Assembly: GCF_009857605.1 (NCBI RefSeq) | Contig: NZ_WWCT01000002.1 | Coordinates: 1-64,000, forward strand | Origin: Duganella levis | GTDB lineage: Bacteria > Pseudomonadota > Gammaproteobacteria > Burkholderiales > Burkholderiaceae_D | Direction of reading: 5' to 3' | DNA length: 64,000 nucleotides | Part shown: positions 37,582-45,850 of the stretch, piece by piece | Layout of the letters: each line of letters starts with the position of its first letter | Position numbering within the stretch: the first letter of the stretch is position 1 | The notes under the pieces: model-generated | What the model was told of the DNA's origin: nothing | The model's input: the letters and a program-made list of their open reading frames with translations, nothing else | The model's database searches: none | Translations under genes and position numbers: made by a program

Positions 37582-38486
37582 CCCGCCACGCCGCCCTTGC
37601 CGTACTGCTGATGCTGGCGCTGGGCGCGCCGGCGGCCGGCCCGCTGCGGGACCGTCTCGCCGCCTTGCAGGATGAGATGGACGAAGGCGGCGCCACGGCG
37701 CCGTTTGCACTGCCCGCCGGCGTGCGGCTGCTGGCCGACCAGCCTTACGGCGAACATCGCCTGCAGCGCTACGACGTGTATCTGCCACCGCACGCCAGCC
37801 AGGCGCCGGTGATCTTCATGGTCCATGGCGGCGCCTGGCGCACCGGCGACAAGGCCAGCGCGCAGGTGGTGCAGAACAAGGTGCGGCGCTGGACCGCGCG
37901 CGGCATCATCGTGGTGTCGGTCAACTACCGCCTGTTACCTGGCGCCAGCGTGGCGACGCAAGCGGCCGACGTCGCTGCTGCGCTGGCGGCGGTGCAGGCC
38001 GGCGCGGCCGGCTGGGGTGGCGACCGCAGCAAGTTCGTACTGATGGGGCATTCGGCCGGCGCCCACCTGGTGGCGCTGCTGGCGTCGGCGCCGCCGGCGC
38101 AGGGCGTCACGCCGTGGCTGGGTGCGGTGGCGCTCGACAGTGCCGCCATGGATGTGCCGGCGCTGATGGCGCAGCGCCATTTCCCGTTCTATGATCGCGT
38201 CTTCGGCAGCGATGCCGCTTACTGGCGCAGTGTCTCGCCGGCGGCGCAGCTGAAGCCGGGCGCCTCGCCGCTGCTGGCGGTGTGCTCGTCGCGGCGTCAG
38301 GACTCCTGTCCGCAAGCCGAGGCCTACGCCAGCCGCGCCCGCGCGCAAGGGATGCGCGTGCAGGTGCTGGCGCAGCCGCTGAGCCACATGGAGATCAACG
38401 CCACGCTGGGCCAGCCCGGCGCCTACACTAATGCTGTGGAAACTTTCCTTGCCGAGTTAGATCCAGCCTTCGCCGCGCGGCCGTGA
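37578..38486 (+). CDS. Exported alpha/beta hydrolase (esterase-like)
   Basis: 302 residues with a signal peptide (MTRHAALAVLLMLALGAPAAG), an oxyanion-hole HGGAWRTGDKA motif and the nucleophile elbow MGHSAGAHLVALL, as in HSL/BD-FAE-type esterases; a C-terminal His candidate is in LSHMEINATLG. Acts in the periplasm or outside. Coupled to the GNAT gene. Substrate unknown. Confidence 0.87.
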   Translation: MTRHAALAVLLMLALGAPAAGPLRDRLAALQDEMDEGGATAPFALPAGVRLLADQPYGEHRLQRYDVYLPPHASQAPVIFMVHGGAWRTGDKASAQVVQNKVRRWTARGIIVVSVNYRLLPGASVATQAADVAAALAAVQAGAAGWGGDRSKFVLMGHSAGAHLVALLASAPPAQGVTPWLGAVALDSAAMDVPALMAQRHFPFYDRVFGSDAAYWRSVSPAAQLKPGASPLLAVCSSRRQDSCPQAEAYASRARAQGMRVQVLAQPLSHMEINATLGQPGAYTNAVETFLAELDPAFAARP

Positions 38487-38561
38487 TGTAAGTTTTGTCT
38501 TACAAGCCGCCGCGCCCGGCGCTGCTTCCGCGTGCAGCCGGCAACGGGCACAATGCTGCTC

Positions 38562-39110
38562 ATGAAAATCATTGACCAACGCTATCTGGAAAGCGATAAC
38601 CGCTACTCCACCCAAACTTGCCTGCTGAGCATCCTTGAACTGGATGCTGTGAGCGAAGAAGCAACTGAAAAATTGCAGGAACGCCTGTACGCCGCCTTGC
38701 CCGGCCTGGCCCGTTTGCGCGGCCTGGTCGGCAAGCGTGCCGACGCTGTGCCGCCCGTCGTGGAACTGGTGCAGCAAACCGCCCTGGAGTTGCGCCGGCT
38801 GGCGCTGAATGAAGTGACGGTCGGGTTTGTCGACGTCGTGCCGCGCATGCAGGGCCGCTACCGCATGGTGCTGCCGTACAGCGCCAAAAGCGCCGCTGCG
38901 CCCTCGCTGAAAATGGCCACGCAGCTGGTGAACGCCATGCTGGCTGGCCGTTCCTTCAACGTCAAGGCCGGCCTGGCCCGCTTGCGCGCACTGGCGGACC
39001 GCCGTAGCAAGCCGCGCGGCTCGCTGATGCAGACCGCGCGCACCATCCTGATGTCGGTGATTCCCAAGCAACCGCTGGCGATGCTGCTGCCGGCGCCACG
39101 CCTGGGCTAA
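38562..39110 (+). CDS. Stand-alone cyanophycin-synthetase-like N-terminal domain protein
   Basis: 182 residues from the ATG at 38562 (an ATG at 38553 is possible). It matches the pattern of the N-terminal domain of cyanophycin synthetase: a 'LPGLARLRGL' turn, VVELVQQTALELRRLALNEVTVGF (a helix usually read HVALELQ), YRMVLPYSA and a MATQLVNAMLAGR helix, split here. The ATP-grasp and Mur-ligase domains that make the polymer are absent, and no cyanophycin gene is nearby. It converges with the MBL gene with no spacer. Role unknown; possibly binding of a peptide-like polymer. Confidence 0.7.
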   Translation: MKIIDQRYLESDNRYSTQTCLLSILELDAVSEEATEKLQERLYAALPGLARLRGLVGKRADAVPPVVELVQQTALELRRLALNEVTVGFVDVVPRMQGRYRMVLPYSAKSAAAPSLKMATQLVNAMLAGRSFNVKAGLARLRALADRRSKPRGSLMQTARTILMSVIPKQPLAMLLPAPRLG

Positions 39111-40007
39111 TCAGGCTAGTTCGACTTCCATCCCCTCGTAAGCCAGTACCACCTTCAGGTCGCCCAGTACCGGCGCATGGCGCGCCATGACTTCGGCGAA
39201 TACCGCTTCCAGCTCATCGTCGCTGCGGGTCGGTTCGTGGTGGGTGCAGAACAGCGTCTTGGCGCCGGTGCGCAGCGCCAGCGCGAAGGCCGAGTCGAAG
39301 GTGCCGTGCCCCCAGCCCTGCTTGGCAGGGTATTCCTCCCGCGTGTACGAACAATCGACGATCAAGGCATCGACCCCGCGCACGGTGGCGTCGATGGCGG
39401 CATTGCGCTCGGCCATCCACGTCTCGTAGGCTGCATGCTCAGGGTGATCGGCCGGGTGAATGTTGTAGTGCGGTTCGTGGTCACCGGTGAAGAACAGCGA
39501 GCGGCCGTTGCATTCCACCCGGTAGCCCAGATCCGTCACCGGATGGTTCATCACCACATTGCTGACCGTGGCGTCGCCCACGTTGATTGGCTGGTCCACT
39601 TCCAGCGTCTGGTATTCAATGGTCGCGTCCATCTGCGTTTCGCTGACCGGGAAATAACTGTTCTGTAACTGCACGCCCATTACATGCTCGATGCCATTGC
39701 CAGTGACCGGATCGGTCACGCCATGTAGCCGGACCCGGCTGTCGCGAATGAACAGCGGCGTAAAGAACGGCAGGCCATGGATATGATCCCAGTGGCTGTG
39801 GGTAATGAAAATGTTCGCGTGGATAGGACGGGTTTTTTGCTGGATCAGCGATTGCGCCAGCGAAAACAGGCCGGTGCCGCCGTCCAGAATGATCAGGGTG
39901 TCGTCGTCGGTGCGGACTTCAATGCAGGTGGTATTGCCACCATAGCGTGCCGTCCGCGGACCGGGGGAGGGAATCGAACCACGGACTCCCCAAAATGTGA
40001 ATTTCAT
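39111..40007 (-). CDS. Metallo-beta-lactamase fold hydrolase
   Basis: 298 residues from the ATG at 40007 (MKFTFWGVRGSIPSPGP); a TTG at 40013 is an alternative with a closer AGGGA. Metal ligands are visible: ITHSHWDHIHG (HxHxDH), a His in VVMNHPVTDLGYRVE, Asp in FFTGDHEPHYN and a final His in CTHHEP. The N-terminal VRGSIP with RYGGNTTC is typical of a phosphodiesterase-like subgroup. Divergent from the HD-GYP and adenylate cyclase genes across 228 bases, so a signalling role such as cyclic nucleotide hydrolysis is possible but unproven. Confidence 0.85.
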   Translation of the reverse strand: MKFTFWGVRGSIPSPGPRTARYGGNTTCIEVRTDDDTLIILDGGTGLFSLAQSLIQQKTRPIHANIFITHSHWDHIHGLPFFTPLFIRDSRVRLHGVTDPVTGNGIEHVMGVQLQNSYFPVSETQMDATIEYQTLEVDQPINVGDATVSNVVMNHPVTDLGYRVECNGRSLFFTGDHEPHYNIHPADHPEHAAYETWMAERNAAIDATVRGVDALIVDCSYTREEYPAKQGWGHGTFDSAFALALRTGAKTLFCTHHEPTRSDDELEAVFAEVMARHAPVLGDLKVVLAYEGMEVELA

Positions 40008-40235
40008 ACGCAAAATCCCTGGTGTGCTTTTTTGTTCCTGCTATTTGGTGTGTTGCAGCATTGCCTACAGCCGATGATAGCTTTTTTTTTACGCGACAGG
40101 GAAAAAGCCGCTGCAATTTCGTCGCGTCGCACCATTTCTCGATGTACAACAGCTTGCACTACAGATACACTTCCACATTGAGCTTGCTCATTGTGCGGTC
40201 GCTGTCATCCTTCCTCAGGTATCTAAAAAACAACC

Positions 40236-41867
40236 ATGCAAGAGTTGAATCAATCGCAAATCGCCGAGCGGCTGGACCAGTTGACCGAGCTCAACGTCCA
40301 ATTAGGCCGCAGCCACGATACCGACTCCTTGCTGGAGCGCATACTGATCGTCGCCAAACGCATGACCAACGCCGATGGCGGTACGCTGTACCGTCCCAGC
40401 GACGACAAGCGGCAGCTGAATTTCCACATCCTCATCAACGATACGCTGCAAACCCACCAGGGCGGCTCCAGCGGCCAGCCGGTGACGGCCGGCAGCGTGC
40501 CGCTGTACAACGACGATGGCGAGAAAAACCTGTCGGCGGTGGCGGCCTATGCCGCGCACTTCGGCCTGTCGGTCAACATCGAGGATGTGTACAAGGCCGA
40601 TGTGTTCAACTTCTCCGGCATGGTCAAGTTCGACCAGCTGCGCAACTACCATTCGCAATCCTTCCTGACGGTGCCGATGAGCGACCACGAAGGCGAACTG
40701 GTGGGCGTGCTGCAGCTGATCAACTCCAAGGACACCGAAAGCGGCGAGATCCGCGCCTTCACCCAGACCGACCAGCGCTTCATCGAAGCACTGGCGGCGC
40801 AGGCGGCGGTGGCGCTGACCCACCAGCGCCTGATCGCGCAATTGGAAGAACTGCTGGAATCGCTGGTTAACCTGATCAACATCGGCATCGACGAAAAATC
40901 GCCGTACACCGGCCGCCACTGCCAGTTCGTGCCCGAGCTGACCATGATGCTGGCCGAGGCCGTGCACAACACGGAGACCGGCCCGCTGGCCGATTTCCAG
41001 ATGAACGACGCCGACCGCAAGGAGCTGTGGCTGGCCGGCCTGCTGCACGACTGCGGCAAGATCACCACGCCGGTGCACGTGGTCGACAAAGCCACCAAGC
41101 TGGAAACCATTTTCGACCGCATCGCGCTGGTGGACACACGCTTTGAAGTGCTGCTGCGTGACGCCGAGATCGCCGCCCTCAAGCGTAAGATCGAAGCTGG
41201 CAGCGACCATGCCGCCATCGATGCTGAGCTGGCGCAGCAACAGGCTGCGCTGCGCGAAGAACGCGACTTCATCCGCTACGCCAACGTCGGCGGCGAGGGC
41301 ATGCAGTCGGAAGACCAGGAGCGCGTGCGCCAGATCGGCAAGCGCCGCTGGACCGGTCCGGACGGCGCCGAGCAAGCCTTCCTCAGCGCCGACGAGCTGA
41401 CCAACCTGACCATCAAGTTCGGCACGCTCACCGAGCCGGAACGCAAGGAAATCAATAACCACATCTCGATGACCATCAAGATGCTGGAGGCGCTGCCATG
41501 GCCGAAGCATCTGAAGAACGTGCCCGAATACGCCGGCGGCCACCACGAGCGCATGGACGGCAAGGGCTATCCGCGCGGCCTGACCAAGGACCAGATGTCG
41601 GTGCAGGCGCGGGTGATGGCGATTGCCGACATCTTCGAGGCGCTGACCGCCAAGGACCGCCCGTACAAGAAGGGCAAGATGCTGTCGGAGTCGCTGCGCA
41701 TCCTCGGCCATTTCTCGCTGAACGGCCACATCGACCCGGACCTGTTCGACATCTTCATCCGCAACAAGATTTACCTGGAATTCGCCCACAAGAATATGGA
41801 CGAAAAACAGATCGACTTCATCGACGAAACGCAGATCCTTGGTTATCGTGCGGATCAAAACGCTTAA
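40236..41867 (+). CDS. GAF domain/HD-GYP-like signalling protein
   Basis: 543 residues, cytoplasmic. An N-terminal GAF domain (about 20-200; ITDLNVQLGR-like start, TNADGGTLYRPSDDK, SFLTVPMSDHEGELVGVLQL) is followed by an HD phosphohydrolase with LAGLLHDCGKITTP (about residue 270), HISMTIKMLEALPWP, GGHHERMDGKGYPRG (about 434) and ADIFEALTAKDRPYK. The GYP motif predicts cyclic di-GMP hydrolysis. The HD and GYP parts are about 160 residues apart instead of about 60, because of a charged insert (about 290-395). The cyclase gene starts inside its 3' end. Confidence 0.9.
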   Translation: MQELNQSQIAERLDQLTELNVQLGRSHDTDSLLERILIVAKRMTNADGGTLYRPSDDKRQLNFHILINDTLQTHQGGSSGQPVTAGSVPLYNDDGEKNLSAVAAYAAHFGLSVNIEDVYKADVFNFSGMVKFDQLRNYHSQSFLTVPMSDHEGELVGVLQLINSKDTESGEIRAFTQTDQRFIEALAAQAAVALTHQRLIAQLEELLESLVNLINIGIDEKSPYTGRHCQFVPELTMMLAEAVHNTETGPLADFQMNDADRKELWLAGLLHDCGKITTPVHVVDKATKLETIFDRIALVDTRFEVLLRDAEIAALKRKIEAGSDHAAIDAELAQQQAALREERDFIRYANVGGEGMQSEDQERVRQIGKRRWTGPDGAEQAFLSADELTNLTIKFGTLTEPERKEINNHISMTIKMLEALPWPKHLKNVPEYAGGHHERMDGKGYPRGLTKDQMSVQARVMAIADIFEALTAKDRPYKKGKMLSESLRILGHFSLNGHIDPDLFDIFIRNKIYLEFAHKNMDEKQIDFIDETQILGYRADQNA

Positions 41868-44112
41868 AAAGTACGGCCTGCGCTGGGCGCTCGGCCTGCT
41901 GCTGACGGCGCTGGCGGTGTTGCAGGTGTCGGGCGCGCTGCGCATCGACGCCGTCGAGCGCATGGACACTTTCTTTGCCGACCTGCGCATGCGGCTGGTC
42001 AAGCCGGTGCTGGACCCGCGCATCGTGGTGGTCGACATCGATGAAAAAAGCATCGCCGAAGTCGGCCACTTTCCGTGGAACCGCAAGATCGTCGCCCAAC
42101 TGGTCACGCAGCTGACCGAGCACTACGGCGTGGCGGCGGCCGGCTTCGACATCGTGTTCGCAGAGGCCGACAACACCTCCGGCTACGACGTGCTGGCACA
42201 GCTGGCGCAGCGCGAGCTGAAAGATGTCGGCGGCTTCAGCGCCCGCGTCGCCGGCCTCAAAGAACAGCTGGACTACGACGGTCTGCTGGTCAAGGCGCTG
42301 CAAGACCAGCCGGTGGTGCTGGGTTATAACGTGGCCGAGAATCAGCGCAAGGGCAAGCTGCCCAATCCCTTCTTCAACACCGATACGCTGAACGGCCGCG
42401 AACTGCCGGCCATCGCCTCCAATGGCTACCTGGCCAACCTCGACCGCTTGCAGGACGCGGCGGCCAGCGGCGGCATCTTCACCGCCTTGCCGGACCCGGA
42501 CGGCATCCTGCGCCACACGGCGCTGCTGATGCGTATCGGCGACGGTTTCTATCCGACCTTGTCGCTGGCGACGGCAGCGGTGGCCTTGCAGGCGCGCGCC
42601 ATCACGCCGCTGTGGGAAACCAATGTAGCCGAGATGTCGGCCCGCCAGCGCGCCAACGGCGGCCTTGACACGCTGCTGATGTTCGTCGGCCAGGAAAAAG
42701 TGCCGCTGCACATCGCGGTCGGTGAAAACCTGTCCAACCTGATCGAGTTTCGCGGCACCGGCGGACCCAAAGGCGGCGCCTTCCCGTACGTGTCGGCGGC
42801 CGACGTGCTGGCTGGCCGCGTCAAGAAAGAGGTGCTGGCCGATCGCATCATCCTGATCGGCACCACCGCGCCCGGCCTGCTGGACTTGCGCGCCACGCCG
42901 GTCAGCAGCGCCTATCCCGGCGTGGAGGTGCACGCCAACATGATCAAATCCATCCTTGACGATCGCTTCAAGGTGCGGCCGGATTATGCCGATGGCATCG
43001 AGGCGATCCAGGTGCTGGTGGTAGGCGGCGTGCTGGCGCTGGCGCTCGGGGTGCTGGCGCCGCTGCCGTCGATGCTGCTGGCAGCGGCCATGGCGGGCGC
43101 GGTGTTCGGCTTCAACTACTGGAGCTACACCGAGATGGACGCGGTGCTGAAGCTGGCGATGACGCTGGTGCTGATCGCCGCCGTGTTCGTGCTGAACGTG
43201 GCCTGGGGCTATTTCTTTGAAGTGCGCCGCAATCGCGGGCTGGTGTCGCGCTTCGGCGAATACGTGGCGCCGGAACTGGTGGCGCAGATGGCCGAGAATC
43301 CCGCCCAGTACAACATGGACGGCGAAAGCCGCGAGCTGACCGTGATGTTCGTCGACGTGCGCGGCTTTACCACCATCTCGGAAGGGCTGACGCCGAAGCA
43401 GCTGCGCGAATACATTAACCTGTACCTGACGGCGATGTCGGAAGACATCCGCAGCGCCCACCAGGGCACGCTGGACAAATACATCGGCGACGCCGTGATG
43501 GCGTTCTGGGGCGCGCCGGTGCACTTCAGCGACCACGCGCGCCGCGCAGTCGCCACCTCGCTGCTGATGCAGGCCAGCGCGCGCCGCCTGAACGACGACT
43601 TTGTCGCGCGCGGCTGGCCGGAGCTGAAGATCGGCATCGGCCTCAACTCCGGCCTGATGCACGTGGGCGACATGGGTTCCAACATCCGCCGCGCGTACAC
43701 GGTGATGGGTGACGCCGTCAATCTCGGTTCGCGGCTGGAAGGCATCACCAAGGTGTACGGCGTCGGCATCGCGGTCGGCGAGGCCACGCGCGCAGCGGCG
43801 CCGGAATTCTGCTACCGCGAGCTGGACCTGGTGCGGGTCAAGGGCAAGAACGAGCCGGTGGCGATTTTCGAACCGCTGGCGCTGGATGCCGAGGTGGATG
43901 ACGCTACACGCGCCGAACTGGCCAACTGGCACGCAGCCCTGGCCGCCGTCCGCGCGCAACGCTGGGACGAGGCCGAAGCAACGCTTGCAGCATTGCAGGC
44001 ATTGTCGCCGCAGCGTGGCCTGTACCAGCTGTACCGCGACCGCATTGCCCACTACCGCGCCCATCCCCCGGGCGAAAGTTGGGACGGTGTTACCACCTAT
44101 GACACAAAATAA
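41839..44112 (+). CDS. CHASE2-domain adenylate cyclase
   Basis: 757 residues from a TTG at 41839 (a GTG at 41848 is an alternative). Order: N-terminal membrane helix (WALGLLLTALAVLQVSG), extracytoplasmic CHASE2 sensor (FADLRMRLVKPVLDPRIVVV to about residue 380), three hydrophobic helices (about 389-459), then a class III cyclase domain. Metal Asp residues lie in MFVDVRGFTT and YIGDAVMAFWG, and the purine-specifying Lys and Asp in TLDKYIGD and YTVMGDAVNLGSRLE favour cAMP over cGMP. It overlaps the HD-GYP gene by 29 bases, so cAMP synthesis and c-di-GMP signalling are probably co-expressed. Confidence 0.92.
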   Translation: MVIVRIKTLKKYGLRWALGLLLTALAVLQVSGALRIDAVERMDTFFADLRMRLVKPVLDPRIVVVDIDEKSIAEVGHFPWNRKIVAQLVTQLTEHYGVAAAGFDIVFAEADNTSGYDVLAQLAQRELKDVGGFSARVAGLKEQLDYDGLLVKALQDQPVVLGYNVAENQRKGKLPNPFFNTDTLNGRELPAIASNGYLANLDRLQDAAASGGIFTALPDPDGILRHTALLMRIGDGFYPTLSLATAAVALQARAITPLWETNVAEMSARQRANGGLDTLLMFVGQEKVPLHIAVGENLSNLIEFRGTGGPKGGAFPYVSAADVLAGRVKKEVLADRIILIGTTAPGLLDLRATPVSSAYPGVEVHANMIKSILDDRFKVRPDYADGIEAIQVLVVGGVLALALGVLAPLPSMLLAAAMAGAVFGFNYWSYTEMDAVLKLAMTLVLIAAVFVLNVAWGYFFEVRRNRGLVSRFGEYVAPELVAQMAENPAQYNMDGESRELTVMFVDVRGFTTISEGLTPKQLREYINLYLTAMSEDIRSAHQGTLDKYIGDAVMAFWGAPVHFSDHARRAVATSLLMQASARRLNDDFVARGWPELKIGIGLNSGLMHVGDMGSNIRRAYTVMGDAVNLGSRLEGITKVYGVGIAVGEATRAAAPEFCYRELDLVRVKGKNEPVAIFEPLALDAEVDDATRAELANWHAALAAVRAQRWDEAEATLAALQALSPQRGLYQLYRDRIAHYRAHPPGESWDGVTTYDTK

Positions 44113-44233
44113 TACTTAAAAAGTAACAATCGTCAGAATTTCATGGCTAACCCGGCCAAGGCAGTTTACACTTCAATAAAAAGTTTCCCTAGGGCTATTT
44201 TTTTGGCCCACCCCTCATCCTGATAAAAATCAA

Positions 44234-45835
44234 ATGCCATCCGTCATGCGTCACAACATGAAATATAAGATCACGCGCCTGCTTGCAGTGTCCCTTCTTG
44301 CTGCCGCAGTGGCGTCGGCGTGGGGCGCGGCGGATGACGGTATCATCCGGTTTGAGATTTCCCGCTTCGACGTCAAGGGCAACACCTTGTTGCCGCAGGC
44401 CGAGATCGACGCCGTGCTGGCCGGCTACAGCGGCAAGCAGCGCGACTTCGGCGACGTGCAGCGCGCACTGGAAGCACTGGAAGCGCGTTATCACCAACAC
44501 GGCTACAACATCGTCACCATCGAACTGCCGGAGCAGGAATTGAACGGCGGCGTGGTCATGCTGCGCGTGGTGGAGACCAAAATCGGCCGCGTGACGGTCA
44601 AGAACAACCGCTATTTCGACGAAGCCAACATCCGCCGCAGCCTGCCGGCCTTGCAGCCGGGCCGCACGCCGGACCTGAGTGCGGTGTCAGCCAACCTGAA
44701 ACAGGGCAACGAGAATCCATCCAAGCAGGTCACGATGAAGCTGCAAGGCGGCGAGCGCGACGATGAGGTGGACGCCGTGCTGGACGTTAAGGACGAGTCG
44801 CCATGGAAGGTCATGGCCAATGCCGACAACACCGGCAGCGAGGGCACCGGCAAGACCCACGTCGGCGTGGTGCTGCAAAACGCCAACCTGTTCGGCCGCG
44901 ACCATGTGGGTTCGCTGCAATACACCACCTCGGCCGAAGAGCCGGGCCGGGTCAAGGTGTATGGCGCCGGCTACCATATTCCGCTGTATGAACTGGGTGA
45001 CTCGCTGGACTTCTTCGCCAGCTATTCCAACGTCGATTCCGGCACCATCAGCGCCGGCTTGCTCAACCTGGCCGTCAGCGGCAAGGGCGCGGTGTACGGT
45101 GCGCGCTACAACCAGGCGCTGGCCAAGCGCGGCGAAGTCGAGTCGCGGCTGTCCTACGGCGTCGACGTCAAAGCGTTCAAGAACAGCGTGCAGTACGACG
45201 GCGTTGAGCTGGGCAACAATGTGACGGTGCATCCGGTCAGCGTCAGCTACCAGCTGAATGCGCCTATCCCGCAAGGCGAAGTGGGCGGCCAGTTGACGCT
45301 GTTGCGCAATATCTCCGGCGGCTCCAACGGCGACCAGGGCGCCTTCACCGCTGCGCGCCTGAACGCCAAGCCGGACTACACCGTGCTGCGCTTCGCCGGC
45401 AGCGTCACGCGCGCGCTGGCCAGCGACTGGCAGCTGCGCGCCATCGTCAACGGCCAGTACACGCGCGACGCGCTAATTCCCGGCGAACAGTTCGGCGCCG
45501 GCGGCGCCACCTCGGTGCGCGGCTTTACCGAGCGCGAAATTTCCAATGATACCGGCGTCAGCCTCAACCTGGAGGCCTACACGCCCAACCTGTGCACGCG
45601 CACCGGCTGGAACTGCCGCCTGCTGGGTTTCTACGATACCGCCTACGTCAGCCGCAACAAGGCGCAGCCGGGCGACCTCGACACCACCACCATCGCCAGC
45701 GCCGGCCTCGGCGCGCGCCTGGTGCTGTCGACGTATGTGAATCTGCAACTGGACTATGGCCACGTGACCAAGGCCGGCCTGACCACCCGCGCCGACGCCA
45801 ACCGCCTGCACCTGCGCCTGGGCCTGGCTTACTAA
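44234..45835 (+). CDS. Two-partner secretion outer-membrane transporter (FhaC/ShlB/HecB family)
   Basis: 533 residues; ATGs at 44234, 44246 and 44258 are possible starts, the last giving the cleanest signal peptide (MKYKITRLLAVSLLAAAVASA). Two POTRA domains follow (FEISRFDVKGNTLLPQAEID; VVETKIGRVTVKNNRYFDEA), then a 16-strand barrel with the substrate-channel motif ATSVRGFTEREI (about residue 428) and a C-terminal aromatic. It exports the exoprotein encoded 15 bases downstream. Confidence 0.93.
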   Translation: MPSVMRHNMKYKITRLLAVSLLAAAVASAWGAADDGIIRFEISRFDVKGNTLLPQAEIDAVLAGYSGKQRDFGDVQRALEALEARYHQHGYNIVTIELPEQELNGGVVMLRVVETKIGRVTVKNNRYFDEANIRRSLPALQPGRTPDLSAVSANLKQGNENPSKQVTMKLQGGERDDEVDAVLDVKDESPWKVMANADNTGSEGTGKTHVGVVLQNANLFGRDHVGSLQYTTSAEEPGRVKVYGAGYHIPLYELGDSLDFFASYSNVDSGTISAGLLNLAVSGKGAVYGARYNQALAKRGEVESRLSYGVDVKAFKNSVQYDGVELGNNVTVHPVSVSYQLNAPIPQGEVGGQLTLLRNISGGSNGDQGAFTAARLNAKPDYTVLRFAGSVTRALASDWQLRAIVNGQYTRDALIPGEQFGAGGATSVRGFTEREISNDTGVSLNLEAYTPNLCTRTGWNCRLLGFYDTAYVSRNKAQPGDLDTTTIASAGLGARLVLSTYVNLQLDYGHVTKAGLTTRADANRLHLRLGLAY

Positions 45836-45850
45836 AGAAGAAGAGACAAG

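Noticed and set aside
38490-38507. Hairpin TGTAAG/CTTACA after the esterase gene as a terminator
   Set aside because: The stem is only six mostly A/T pairs and no T-run follows; it is too weak to call.
41818-44064. 748-codon open frame on the minus strand opposite the adenylate cyclase
   Set aside because: Shadow of the cyclase gene: low-complexity Arg/His/Gln-rich translation, no start site, no motifs.
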